Positions 8,496 to 17,434 of a stretch of DNA of 64,000 bases are shown here, in pieces; within the stretch, counting starts at the first letter, position 1; the number at the start of each line of letters is the position of its first letter. The position numbers and the translations under genes were made by a program. This DNA comes from Belliella buryatensis. GTDB taxonomy: Bacteria > Bacteroidota > Bacteroidia > Cytophagales > Cyclobacteriaceae. The notes beneath the pieces are model-generated. The model was not told the origin of the DNA and did no database searches. It saw only the letters and a list, made by a program, of their open reading frames with translations. The DNA is taken from positions 62,001 to 126,000 of the forward strand of contig NZ_FZOK01000005.1 in assembly GCF_900188245.1 (NCBI RefSeq), given 5' to 3'.

Positions 8496-9674
8496 TTAGT
8501 TGGGGACTGATTCAAAAAGGCCCTCTACATTTTTAATGTTTTTACTCTCTTTACCAATAATTCTTTTCGTTCTGAGATATCGATTAAGTTCATATTCATC
8601 ATAATCAGGATTAGCTGGATCAAAACTACTGATACGTACTCTCCCCCTAGAATGAATAAAAGAATTGTCACCAATCCACATGCCGACATGGACCACGCGT
8701 TCTTTCTTATCAGCAGTCGCTTTTTCTCCGAAAAATAAGAGGTCACCAACCTGCAAGTTGTCCCAGTTTTTATCTATATCTACTTCTTCACCTTCGTGAA
8801 TTTGTTGCGATGCATCTCTGGGGATGATGGCTCCGTTAAGGAAAAAAATTGTCTTGGTAAATCCGCTGCAGTCTACTCCCTTGATAGACGTTCCTCCCCA
8901 AAGGTAGGGTGAGCCCATCATGGATTTGGCAGTGTTTATGAGGTTTTCAGGACTTGTTTTTCTACTATTGAGCCAAGCTTCATATGACATTACTTGATTT
9001 TTCCTGACCAGCCCTACTCTTCCATCTGGTAAAGCGACCCTTACGTGATATCTTGTCTCCTCATCAATTGCTACGATATTTCCCGCTACCAAGTCGCTGA
9101 CAAATGCTGTTTCATTTTCATCCAAGAAAATATGGCCAGTCAGTTCAGTGAAAATCACTTTGTCAGACTTTTGCCATGCAAGCATCTCTTGCTCAGTTTT
9201 CAAAACAATACCTGCTGCATCTACCCAAGAGATATAACCTTCTGGAGTTTGTATCAAGTACCAGGAGTCTTTTTTCTTTAAAACTTTGAGTGGTGTGCCC
9301 ATAATTGCTTGTGTTGCCATTTCTGCTGAATGCTTGGCGTCACTACGGATATTGGCTACTGAAATCGTCACAAGCCCATAATGCTTTCCTTCAAGTGCAG
9401 GGTCAGGTAGGAGCTTGATTTGATTTTCATATTTGACTCCAAGTGTATCGATATGCTCCAAAAAAGGAACTAGCGCATGGTCAAGGTTAGTTTCACCACT
9501 GAGTATTTTACCATCCCAGTGAATATCCCAAAGAGCAACTCGCTTATCTGGAGCATACCCGATACGAAAAGTATCAATAGCTTCTTGTATCTTGTCCTCT
9601 GATGGACTTTGGCAGGAAGAAATGCTGAACAAGATCAGCAAAAGCATAAAGCTAGCTAAAGTGTAATTTTTCAT
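8496..9674 (-). CDS. NlpC/P60 family lipoprotein endopeptidase with SH3 domains
   Basis: 392 residues. The lipoprotein signal ends at Cys21 (SISSC). Residues ~90-165 and ~175-235 look like bacterial SH3 domains (KVLKKKDSWYLIQTPEGYISWV; DGRVGLVRKNQVM), which bind cell-wall peptide. The catalytic NlpC/P60 domain fills the C-terminus: Cys269 in GVDCSGF, the first His in VHVGMWIG and the second in FIHSRGRV. The organisation resembles YkfC-type gamma-D-glutamyl-diamino acid endopeptidases, acting on murein peptides during recycling. It is followed by the ABM gene at two bases, and separated from the amidohydrolase operon upstream by a terminator. Confidence 0.92.
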   Translation of the reverse strand: MKNYTLASFMLLLILFSISSCQSPSEDKIQEAIDTFRIGYAPDKRVALWDIHWDGKILSGETNLDHALVPFLEHIDTLGVKYENQIKLLPDPALEGKHYGLVTISVANIRSDAKHSAEMATQAIMGTPLKVLKKKDSWYLIQTPEGYISWVDAAGIVLKTEQEMLAWQKSDKVIFTELTGHIFLDENETAFVSDLVAGNIVAIDEETRYHVRVALPDGRVGLVRKNQVMSYEAWLNSRKTSPENLINTAKSMMGSPYLWGGTSIKGVDCSGFTKTIFFLNGAIIPRDASQQIHEGEEVDIDKNWDNLQVGDLLFFGEKATADKKERVVHVGMWIGDNSFIHSRGRVRISSFDPANPDYDEYELNRYLRTKRIIGKESKNIKNVEGLFESVPN

Positions 9675-9699
9675 AATTAGGATTCTTTTTACAAAAGAA

Positions 9700-9740
9700 G
9701 AAAAAAAAATGCGGGCTTGTCAAACAAGTCCGCATTTTTT
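9700..9740 (-). terminator. Rho-independent terminator of the amidohydrolase operon
   Basis: On the minus strand AATGCGGACTTG pairs with CAAGCCCGCATT (one mismatch) around a five-base loop, followed by nine T residues. It lies 17 bases after the last amidohydrolase stop codon. The T-rich other flank may let it work in both directions. Confidence 0.88.
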
Positions 9741-9756
9741 AGATGAATGGAAGCTT

Positions 9757-11055
9757 TTACTTTTCCAATCCAGGCGATCTTTCTAAGAATTCCTGATACA
9801 ACTTGATATGTCTGTTGCTCATCGGTACTCTATAGCCATCGATGAATACATGTGCGATTTGTGTTTTTGTTTCGAATGGATCGCCAGAAGAGACGAAAAG
9901 CGTAGCATCTTTGCCAGCCTCTATAGAACCCATTCTATCTGCCACACCAAATACCTCAGCGGCATTGATCGTGACAGCTTTTAGCGCTTCTTCTTTGCCC
10001 ATACCATATGCAGCAGCAAATCCAGCATTAAAAGGAAGGTTTCTGGTGTTTTCTGCATCATTAGATCTGATGACAACCTTTACACCTGCCTTGGCCATCT
10101 TGCCTGGATTAGTGTAAGCAGCATCAAATCGATCTGATTGACGCGTTGGGATAGACAACATTGGTCCTGTGATCACAGGAAGACCAGACTCAGCGATCTT
10201 ATCTGCCACTCTCCAGCCTTCTGCTACTCCGGTCAATATGGCTTTTACACCTTTTTCTTTGATCCATTTGATAGCTACTTCGATATCTCCAGCAGCATTC
10301 ACTTCAACCAAAAGAGGCAATTCACCAGCTATTACTTTCGCGAGTTGATCCATTTCTGGGTAGAACTGAAGTTCCGCTTTTGCAGTCTTCATTTCATGAT
10401 ACTTAGTCGCTCTTTCCCAAATATCATTCAGGTTTTTCTGAGCTCTATCAGCATCTCTTTTTACGTCTTCTTCGCTTCTTCTATCCCAAGTGCTTCTACG
10501 AGCAGAAGTAGGGAAGTTGAGAATCACTCCTTCAAAGCCAGCTGACATCTGATCAGCTGTGTAGCCATTGAGATTGATCAGGGCAGCAGTTCCTGGAAAA
10601 AGCCCACCAGAAGGAGTCGCAAGCGTAGTAGTCACGCCACTCACTCTTGTTACTGGAATAGCCACGGAGTTCGGGTTTACAGCTACCAAAGCTCTCATGT
10701 TTGGCGTGACTTGCCCAATCTCAGCAAAATCTTGTGTTTCAGGCAAGGAATTTACTTCCACCAAACCCAATCTACTACCACCATCAAACATGCCGGGGTA
10801 GATAAATTGTCCGGTACAGTCGATCACCTCTGCATCACCTGCAGGAATACTTTGGCCTACAGCTTCGATTTTACCATTGGCGATCAAGACGCTACCATTT
10901 TGGATAGTTCCCTTTGTTACAGTTACTAAAGTAGCGTTTTGTAATAAGAATTTACCATTTCTAGGCTTGATAAACTCCCCGTCAAATTGCGCTTGAGCAA
11001 TCATAGGGAAAAGTAGCAAGGCCATTAGGTATATAATTGATTTGAATTTCTTCAT
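9757..11055 (-). CDS. Exported amidohydrolase-like protein lacking the metal-binding HxH
   Basis: 432 residues with a signal peptide (ends near MIAQAQ, residue 23). The amidohydrolase framework is present: a beta-sandwich ATLVTVTKGTIQNGSVLIANGKIEAVG, the stretch VIDCTGQFIYPGMFDGGS, and the C-terminal AVTINAAEVFGVADRMGSIEAGKDATLFV. The metal site appears lost: where the next gene has DAHSH, this has DGGSR (91-95), and the later His-bearing strands read LLVEVNAAGD and ILTGVAEGW. It is therefore probably a non-catalytic homologue or uses a different centre. It is third of three tandem paralogues (33-bp gap), suggesting a joint complex with the intact member. Confidence 0.85.
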   Translation of the reverse strand: MKKFKSIIYLMALLLFPMIAQAQFDGEFIKPRNGKFLLQNATLVTVTKGTIQNGSVLIANGKIEAVGQSIPAGDAEVIDCTGQFIYPGMFDGGSRLGLVEVNSLPETQDFAEIGQVTPNMRALVAVNPNSVAIPVTRVSGVTTTLATPSGGLFPGTAALINLNGYTADQMSAGFEGVILNFPTSARRSTWDRRSEEDVKRDADRAQKNLNDIWERATKYHEMKTAKAELQFYPEMDQLAKVIAGELPLLVEVNAAGDIEVAIKWIKEKGVKAILTGVAEGWRVADKIAESGLPVITGPMLSIPTRQSDRFDAAYTNPGKMAKAGVKVVIRSNDAENTRNLPFNAGFAAAYGMGKEEALKAVTINAAEVFGVADRMGSIEAGKDATLFVSSGDPFETKTQIAHVFIDGYRVPMSNRHIKLYQEFLERSPGLEK

Positions 11056-11088
11056 GATTTCTAAAATTTTGAAATGTCCCTCTACTGA

Positions 11089-12471
11089 TTAATGTGAGTG
11101 CTGGAAAAGGCTTCTTCCAAAGTTATTGAAGAAGAAATCCACCCCATGCATACAGTTGTGATCATGTTCTTTGAGGAAAATAGGTTCTACAGTTTCATTG
11201 GCACTAACACGAAGTCTCATATCATCCTGATCATCATTGATGTCAAAATACTTCACACCATCTACAAATGTCATTTGTGGAATTGCATAGACTGATAATG
11301 GGTGTCCTTCGAAGATTACCAAGTCGGCTTGCTTACCTTCTTCAATAGATCCCACCTTGTCAGCGATTCCCAGCTGCTTAGCAGGATTGATCGTGATCAA
11401 TGCCAATGCTTGATCATCACTAAGCTGACCATAACGTTGCGTTTTGGCAGCTTCATGGTACAAGTGGCGAATCAATTCACCTGAATCAGAATTGATAGAA
11501 GTGATCACATTGTTTTCAGTCAAAATCGCAGCATTGTAAGCAGTAGAATAATACACTTCAAACTTATAAGCCCACCAATCCGCAAATACAGAAGCGCCCA
11601 TGGTATATTCCGCTAATTCAGGAGCCACTTTGAATCCTTCGTTCACGTGTGAGAATACAATATTGGTGATTCCAAAATCTCTACAAGTGTTGATCAACGC
11701 ATAGATTTCATCAGCTCTGTAGGAGTGACAGTGGATGATGACTTTTCCGTCAAGGATGTCTACTAGGGTCTGAAGTCTTTCGTCATACTTTGGTGGAATA
11801 GGTGTAGCATCTTTTTGCTTCAATGCATTATTATATGTCTCCCATACTTTTTTGTATTGTAGGGCTTCATTGAAGCCATTTCTGATGACTGCTTCCACGC
11901 CCATTCTTGTTCTTGGTTGGATATTTTTACCTCTACCGTGAACTCTTGTTGGGTTTTCTCCTAGGGCAAACTTGATAGTTCTAGGAGCATCTTTCATGAA
12001 AAGATCCTCAGGATTGAATGTTCCGTATCTGTGTTTGAGCGTGATATTTTGACCTCCAATAGCATTAGCGGAACCATGCATGGCGTGTGAGATTGTAACA
12101 CCGCCGGCCAAAGATCTATAGAGCCCAATGTCGTAAGGATCTACTACGTCTGCCATTTGGACTTCTGATGTGATCGGAGCAGTTGCTTCATTGACCGCAT
12201 CCAGAGCTACATGGGAGTGAGCATCGATGATACCAGGCATCACATATTTACCTTTGGCATCTATGATGGTCACATTATTAGCAGAGAGTCCTTTGCCAAT
12301 TTTTTTGATGATTCCATTTTCTACCAAAACATCAGTATCCTCAAGCGTTCCTTGAGTTACTGTAAGAACGGTAGCATTTTTAATTAAAACAGATCCTTTT
12401 TGAGTTTGACCCATGGTTGGCATCCAAACCATGATCAAAAATGCGGCTATAATACTATTCAGCTTTTTCAT
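11089..12471 (-). CDS. Exported metal-dependent amidohydrolase
   Basis: 460 residues with a signal peptide (to about GQTQ, residue 24). It keeps the binuclear metal-site motifs of the amidohydrolase superfamily: DAHSH (His85, His87), IIHCHSYRADE, IVFSHVNEGF, and the Asp-containing TSINSDSGELIRHLYHEA. The end AITINPAKQLGIADKVGSIEEGKQADLVIFEGHPL is typical of the imidazolonepropionase/prolidase-like branch. The substrate is probably a small amide or cyclic peptide but cannot be fixed. It lies between two paralogues that have lost these histidines, 12 bp after one and 33 bp before the other. Confidence 0.9.
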   Translation of the reverse strand: MKKLNSIIAAFLIMVWMPTMGQTQKGSVLIKNATVLTVTQGTLEDTDVLVENGIIKKIGKGLSANNVTIIDAKGKYVMPGIIDAHSHVALDAVNEATAPITSEVQMADVVDPYDIGLYRSLAGGVTISHAMHGSANAIGGQNITLKHRYGTFNPEDLFMKDAPRTIKFALGENPTRVHGRGKNIQPRTRMGVEAVIRNGFNEALQYKKVWETYNNALKQKDATPIPPKYDERLQTLVDILDGKVIIHCHSYRADEIYALINTCRDFGITNIVFSHVNEGFKVAPELAEYTMGASVFADWWAYKFEVYYSTAYNAAILTENNVITSINSDSGELIRHLYHEAAKTQRYGQLSDDQALALITINPAKQLGIADKVGSIEEGKQADLVIFEGHPLSVYAIPQMTFVDGVKYFDINDDQDDMRLRVSANETVEPIFLKEHDHNCMHGVDFFFNNFGRSLFQHSH

Positions 12472-12483
12472 TTTGAGATAGGT

Positions 12484-14190
12484 TTAGAAGTTTGAATTAT
12501 TTGGTTTTTTAGTGGCATTGAGTGGAAAGCTACCGAAGTTGCCAAGAGACATTCTTCCTGTAAACTTATCATCTGTGATATCACCTTTGACATCTACGTT
12601 GAGGTCCATTCCACCAGCAGACACATCAAAAGTGAAGCTTAGATTGCCATCTACAAGCTTGATGTCTTTCATGTCTGCTTGGGCAGTACCATTACCTGTG
12701 GGATCATCAAAAGTTATCGTCCCTTTCAAATTTGATCCACTTCCTTCTATCTTCATCAAGCCTCCAGAGCTTCCAGCTGGGGTGTCTGATACATACTCCC
12801 AAGTACCAGCCAATGCAGATGCTCCAGATGGATTGCCACCATTTCTGTTACCATTGCCATTTGCTGCTCTTTTAGGCTTTACTTCATAATCATATACATA
12901 GCCATCCGCAATCACATGCTTCACTTGTGCATCTTCCGTGAAAATTGGAGCTGTCATCACGACCATATTTGCCAATTTGCCTTTCTCTAAAGTACCAGCA
13001 AACTTCTGAATGCCTAGATTTTGTGCATTATTTACTGTCAAGGCAGCTAAAGCGGCATTTTCGCTCAAGCCATTATCCATCATGATTTTGATGTTTTTCA
13101 TCATATCTCCTGCCTTGGCTCCTGTAGTAGTAAAGCCAAACTTGATACCTTCTTTTTCTAGTATAGCTGCTTGTTTTAGTGCTTTTTCATAGGCTTCTTT
13201 CACTCGTGCTGTTCTGGCGATATACTCGTCAGTTGCATCATCTTTTGCTTTTGTTTTGTCTTCAGGTAGTGTGAGTGCAAGCAAGATAGTCGCATTGGCA
13301 GCTTTGATTTCATTAATTACATTTTCTACTTCTGTGACTCCAGATAAGATAATTTTGAAACCTAGTTCTTTTTGCAATCTCAAGGCTCTTCTAAGCTCAA
13401 GGTCATTGGAAACATCGAATATGACTGGGATATTTTTATCCAAAACTGGGAACATAGCCTGATAAGTTTTATTTATTTCAGGTCTGTTCAAACCAGTATT
13501 TGAGGCGAAGAGTCTCGTATGTGTAGATGACAATTCAGCATTTTTATAAACATCTCTAAATTTAGCCATCACACCAAGAGGTGTTCCAGGATACATACCT
13601 CTAGAACCTCTGAATCTTGCACTTAGCGCAGTGTTTTGAGCCAAAACATTAGTAGATTCACCACTACCGAAGACTACGATGGCTGATTTTCCAGAGATCA
13701 TTCCTCCATCAGGAATAGATTGTGCTACTGTAAATCCGACTTTTCTCCAGTCCGATATGGCATTGTTACCCATATCAAGGTAATCCAATACTGATCTCCA
13801 TGGTGTAATTCCTGCCTGTTCGTCGGTAGGGTTAGAAGAATCAAAGTTAGATGGTCTTTCTGGCTCAGCCGGTCTGCTGACTCCTGAGGTACTCGCACCA
13901 TCGATAAATCCAGGGTAGATGAACAGGGAATCCCCATTGATGACATCTGTCCCTACTGGAATGTTGACATTTGTTCCGACAGCTTGGATAAGCCCGTCTT
14001 TGAATAAGATAGTGGCACCCTTTATGGTGTTGCCAGGAGCAGTTGTAATCGTTGCATTTTTGATTGCATAGGAGCTAGTGACTCTCCTATTTCCACTAGG
14101 ATCACTTTGAGCCTGAACCTGTGAATTAGCAATGAAAAATGCGGCTACAATAACACTACTCAGTAACTTGATTTTTGTACTGATTTTCAT
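12484..14190 (-). CDS. Exported amidohydrolase-like protein with extra C-terminal domain, HxH lost
   Basis: 568 residues with a signal peptide (to about VQAQ, residue 28). The amidohydrolase core covers ~40-440, but the HxH position reads DGASTSG (97-103) and the downstream strand motifs lack histidine (PVIFDVSND, IILSGVTEV). After a glycine/asparagine-rich linker (near 445-460) comes a ~105-residue beta-rich domain beginning LAGTWEYVSDTPAG and including GTITFDDPTGNGTAQADM, of unknown role. It is the first gene of the three-gene operon. A 241-bp divergent gap separates it from the exopolysaccharide-type cluster. Loss of metal ligands is seen directly; loss of activity is inferred. Confidence 0.85.
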   Translation of the reverse strand: MKISTKIKLLSSVIVAAFFIANSQVQAQSDPSGNRRVTSSYAIKNATITTAPGNTIKGATILFKDGLIQAVGTNVNIPVGTDVINGDSLFIYPGFIDGASTSGVSRPAEPERPSNFDSSNPTDEQAGITPWRSVLDYLDMGNNAISDWRKVGFTVAQSIPDGGMISGKSAIVVFGSGESTNVLAQNTALSARFRGSRGMYPGTPLGVMAKFRDVYKNAELSSTHTRLFASNTGLNRPEINKTYQAMFPVLDKNIPVIFDVSNDLELRRALRLQKELGFKIILSGVTEVENVINEIKAANATILLALTLPEDKTKAKDDATDEYIARTARVKEAYEKALKQAAILEKEGIKFGFTTTGAKAGDMMKNIKIMMDNGLSENAALAALTVNNAQNLGIQKFAGTLEKGKLANMVVMTAPIFTEDAQVKHVIADGYVYDYEVKPKRAANGNGNRNGGNPSGASALAGTWEYVSDTPAGSSGGLMKIEGSGSNLKGTITFDDPTGNGTAQADMKDIKLVDGNLSFTFDVSAGGMDLNVDVKGDITDDKFTGRMSLGNFGSFPLNATKKPNNSNF

Positions 14191-14400
14191 TCTATAGATT
14201 GATGATTAGTTGATTTTTTCAATCTTGTAAGCTAGCAAAAGATTTTTTTTAGAAAAATTTTTATTTTTTTTTCAGCATAAATATGTTAGGAACGGCAAAT
14301 ATCTGAACTTGTAAATCATATTCATACCTGTATAATTTTTCCAATAAAAATTGCATTATTTAGGAGTATTGATTGTGATTTTTTTAAGCCAAAAACCTCG

Positions 14401-14408
14401 TATATTTC
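14401..14408 (+). promoter_or_regulatory. Possible -7 box before the first receiver gene
   Basis: TATATTTC matches TAnnTTTG at all but the last position and lies 24 bases before the ATG at 14432. A TTG lies about 25 bases further upstream, longer than the usual 19. The 241-bp divergent region 14191-14431 shows nothing else firm. Confidence 0.3.
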
Positions 14409-14431
14409 GATATCACCTATAGAAAAACACC

Positions 14432-14803
14432 ATGAAAAATGTATTGATTATTGAAGATGATAAGCTAATATCTAGTTTGGTTCAGTTTAGATTGAAGAAG
14501 GATGGCTATCAAGTAACCAGTGTCGAAGATGGGTTGGCTGGCATAGACGCAATTGATAATCAGTTTCCTGATTTAATTATTACTGATGTCATGATTCCAT
14601 TCATGAATGGTCTTGAAATTATTAATCATGCCAAAAGAGTTAAACCAGGCATTCCAGTAATAGTTTTAAGCTCTTTAGGTGAAGAGGAGAGTACCGTTTT
14701 GGAAGCATTTACAAATGGAGCTTCTGATTTTATTCCTAAGCCATTCAAACCGAATGAACTTTCTTTCAGAGTGAAGAAATGGTTAAAAAATTCTTATAAT
14801 TGA
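14432..14803 (+). CDS. Single-domain response regulator (CheY-like)
   Basis: 123 residues, one receiver domain and no output domain. The acidic pair is E8-D9-D10, the phospho-acceptor Asp52 lies in LIITDVMIPFMNG, the switch Ser is in VIVLSSLGEEE, and the Lys in FIPKPFKP. It heads a cluster with a HEAT-repeat protein, a glycosyltransferase and a YaiO-like barrel, and is a close paralogue of the receiver at 18714, including the shared LSSLG(E/D)EES stretch. It probably acts by protein contact, perhaps controlling the synthase. No histidine kinase is in the window. Confidence 0.92.
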   Translation: MKNVLIIEDDKLISSLVQFRLKKDGYQVTSVEDGLAGIDAIDNQFPDLIITDVMIPFMNGLEIINHAKRVKPGIPVIVLSSLGEEESTVLEAFTNGASDFIPKPFKPNELSFRVKKWLKNSYN

Positions 14804-14818
14804 AATATAAATCTTAAA

Positions 14819-14854
14819 ATAAAGTCTGTGGTTTTGTTTGACCATAGACTTTAT
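14819..14854 (+). terminator. Strong hairpin between receiver and HEAT-repeat gene
   Basis: ATAAAGTCTGTGGT pairs along its full length with ACCATAGACTTTAT (one G-T wobble) around an eight-base loop. It begins 16 bases after the receiver stop and ends 16 bases before the next ATG. The downstream T content is only moderate (GTTTATATTT), so it may be a partial terminator or processing site that sets different expression of the two genes. Confidence 0.6.
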
Positions 14855-14870
14855 GTTTATATTTCGACTT

Positions 14871-15998
14871 ATGAACCTTTATCTTATTCACCCAGTTTTC
14901 GGAGTTAAAATACCGCTTTTTGCCTTGAACGATTATTTATGGTTTGATTCATCCATTGATTTATTACTGTTATTTCTTTTAGGCTTATTTGCATTTGTTT
15001 TATTGTTTCTTTTTCGTTTGAAGCGAAAAAGACTGATCCTAGAGGATCAAGAAAAAGTAACTCAATATAAAATCTATGGATTTTTCTCATCTATTTTATT
15101 TGAAGAATCGCTATCAGAAGAGGATTTTAATCGACAAGTAGAAAAATTCAAAAAGAAAATTCCATTCAAAAAAAGGTGGTGTAAAGAACTTCTGATTGAG
15201 AACATCATAGATCTAGACAAAAATCTTAAAGGCAATCAAAAAGAAATTTTGATCAAAGCTTATTTACAGTTTGGTCTGTTTACTTATATGAAAAGCCTTT
15301 TAGAAACGGGTAGGTGGTATTACATTAGCAAAGCCCTATATTATTGGAGAGAATTGGGCTACGCGCCTAGTGCAAAGGCAATATACCCGTTTGTTAAGCA
15401 TAAAAACATGCAAATCAGGACTGCAGCACTTTTAGCCTACATTTCCTTGTCAGAAGAAGATCCCTTGAAGATTTTGGAGGATTATGCTGATTTTATAAGT
15501 CCTATAGACGAATTGAAATTGATAGATATCATACAAAGAAAAAAAATCAAAAAGCCATCTCAACTAGAGCAATGGTTAGATTTTGATATCCCGACTCATG
15601 TGGGGTTTGTTTTGAAATTGGTATCTCATTATAATGCCCTTGAGTATAAGGATAAGGTATTAGAGCTACTAGAAAGCGAAAATGAACACATTAGGAAAAG
15701 TGCTTTGGATGTAGTAAAAAAACTGTATATATCTGAGGCTGAAAGTATACTTATCAAATTGTATGATAATGAAAGTGAAGAGATTAAAATCAGTATGATA
15801 GAGGCACTTTCTGATATTGGGTCTTCAGAATCAGAAGCCTTTTTGTATGAAATAGTAAAATCTCAAAGTAGGTCTGAGATTTTATTGGCAGCTATGGAAG
15901 GATTGAAGAAATTAGATTCTGACTATTTCCAAATGGAATATGCCACCGATTCTGTTTTGGCTGCAGTAAAAAAACATGTACTTGATCCCCATATTTGA
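14871..15998 (+). CDS. HEAT-repeat membrane protein of the glycosyltransferase cluster
   Basis: 375 residues from the ATG at 14871; an in-frame TTG 33 bases earlier lies inside the hairpin and is not preferred. A hydrophobic helix near residues 27-50 (LLLLFLLGLFAFVLLFLF) is followed by basic residues, leaving a cytoplasmic domain. The C-terminal half has HEAT-type helix pairs (IRKSALDVVKKLYISEAESILIKLYDNESEEIKISMIEALSDIGSSESEAFLYEIV). HEAT proteins are scaffolds, so it may link the receiver to the glycosyltransferase that starts one base after its stop codon. Its function is otherwise unknown. Confidence 0.8.
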   Translation: MNLYLIHPVFGVKIPLFALNDYLWFDSSIDLLLLFLLGLFAFVLLFLFRLKRKRLILEDQEKVTQYKIYGFFSSILFEESLSEEDFNRQVEKFKKKIPFKKRWCKELLIENIIDLDKNLKGNQKEILIKAYLQFGLFTYMKSLLETGRWYYISKALYYWRELGYAPSAKAIYPFVKHKNMQIRTAALLAYISLSEEDPLKILEDYADFISPIDELKLIDIIQRKKIKKPSQLEQWLDFDIPTHVGFVLKLVSHYNALEYKDKVLELLESENEHIRKSALDVVKKLYISEAESILIKLYDNESEEIKISMIEALSDIGSSESEAFLYEIVKSQSRSEILLAAMEGLKKLDSDYFQMEYATDSVLAAVKKHVLDPHI

Positions 15999-15999
15999 T

Positions 16000-17433
16000 A
16001 TGCTACTTGATTATTTTAAAATTTTGATGGAGTATTACGAGGCATTTATTTTGTTTTACTCGACCTCTTATTTGTCTCTCTACGTTGTATTGGCCTTTTT
16101 GGCCTTCTTAGCTATAAAAGATTACAACAACAATAAGTATTTTTTTAAGGATGATATTTTAGTGAAGTCCAATCATGTTGTTGGGGTTTCTATAGTGGCA
16201 CCAGCCTTCAATGAAGCATTGAGTATTGTCCACAATGTGCGGTCTTTGATGAATCTGAATTACCCCAAATTCGAAGTTGTTATAATCAATGATGGGAGTA
16301 CAGATGATACATTACAAAAATTAATTGATGAGTTTGAATTGGTTAAAGTTGACTTTTTTTACGAAGCTAAAATTGAAACTAAACCTGTCAGGGGTCATTA
16401 TAAATCTTCTAACCCAGTCTACTCGCATTTATTGGTTGTCGATAAGGAAAATGGTAAAAGTAAGGCAGATGCTTCTAATGCAGGAATCAACTCGGCAAAA
16501 TATCCACTTTTTATCTGTACGGATGTAGATTGTATTTTGAGAAATGACACCATCATGAAACTTGCAAAACCTTTTATGGAGTCTGACCATAGAATCATTG
16601 CAACTGGAGCAGCCTTGAGACCATCAAATTCTTGTACTGTAAAAGATGGTTTCTTAGTAGATGTACAGTTTCCAGACAATTGGTGGGCGAGCTTTCAAGA
16701 ATTAGAATACATCAGAGCTTTTCTTTTTGGAAGAATGGCTTGGGGTCAAATCAATTCCTTGCTCTTAGTATCAGGAGGCTTGGGGATGTTTGATCGGGAA
16801 ATAGTGATCAAAGTAGGAGGGTACTGGCATAAGTCTCTTGGCGAGGACATGGATTTGATATCTCGTATGAGACAATATATGCACGAGCAAAAGGAGAAAT
16901 TTAAAATTCTATACATACCAGAAACATTGTGCTGGACTGAAGTGCCATCTACCAGAGCAGTATTATTAAGACAAAGAGTACGGTGGGCGCGTGGATTGAT
17001 CCAAACTTTGACTATTCATAGAAAAATGTTTTTCAACCCTAAATATGGTAAAACTGGCTTTATAGCTATGCCCTATTTCTTTTTCTTCGAGTTTATTGTT
17101 CCTATTTTAGAGATTTTGGGATTGATTACCATTATATTGAGTATCATATTCTTAAATGTAAATACAATAGTTATTTTAAAATTGATCTTGGCTGTTTATT
17201 TGTTTTATTTGACAATAACTATCATTTCTGTGCTACTTGATGAATGGTTCAATAAGTACTATAGGTCAAGAATGGATTTATTTAAATTGGTGTTAAAAGG
17301 TGTCATAGAGCCATTTACTTATCATCCATTTGTGGTATTTGCAGCATTGAAAGGCTATTGGCATTTCTTTACCAATAAAGAACAAAAATGGGGAAATATG
17401 CAGAGAACTGGATTCCAGACGAAAAAGAAGTAA
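16000..17433 (+). CDS. Processive family 2 glycosyltransferase (PgaC/YaiP-like)
   Basis: 477 residues from the ATG at 16000, one base past the HEAT stop (an ATG eight codons earlier would overlap). An N-terminal membrane helix (SLYVVLAFLAFLAI) precedes the GT-A domain: VSIVAPAFNEALSI, VIINDGSTDDT, ICTDVDCIL (metal-binding DxD), GGYWHKSLGEDMDLISRM (ED), and RQRVRWARG (the QxxRW acceptor motif of processive synthases). At least two more membrane helices follow (~365-425). These features suit synthesis and inner-membrane export of a polysaccharide from a nucleotide sugar. The neighbouring YaiO-like protein would be the outer-membrane partner. Confidence 0.92.
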   Translation: MLLDYFKILMEYYEAFILFYSTSYLSLYVVLAFLAFLAIKDYNNNKYFFKDDILVKSNHVVGVSIVAPAFNEALSIVHNVRSLMNLNYPKFEVVIINDGSTDDTLQKLIDEFELVKVDFFYEAKIETKPVRGHYKSSNPVYSHLLVVDKENGKSKADASNAGINSAKYPLFICTDVDCILRNDTIMKLAKPFMESDHRIIATGAALRPSNSCTVKDGFLVDVQFPDNWWASFQELEYIRAFLFGRMAWGQINSLLLVSGGLGMFDREIVIKVGGYWHKSLGEDMDLISRMRQYMHEQKEKFKILYIPETLCWTEVPSTRAVLLRQRVRWARGLIQTLTIHRKMFFNPKYGKTGFIAMPYFFFFEFIVPILEILGLITIILSIIFLNVNTIVILKLILAVYLFYLTITIISVLLDEWFNKYYRSRMDLFKLVLKGVIEPFTYHPFVVFAALKGYWHFFTNKEQKWGNMQRTGFQTKKK

Positions 17434-17434
17434 T

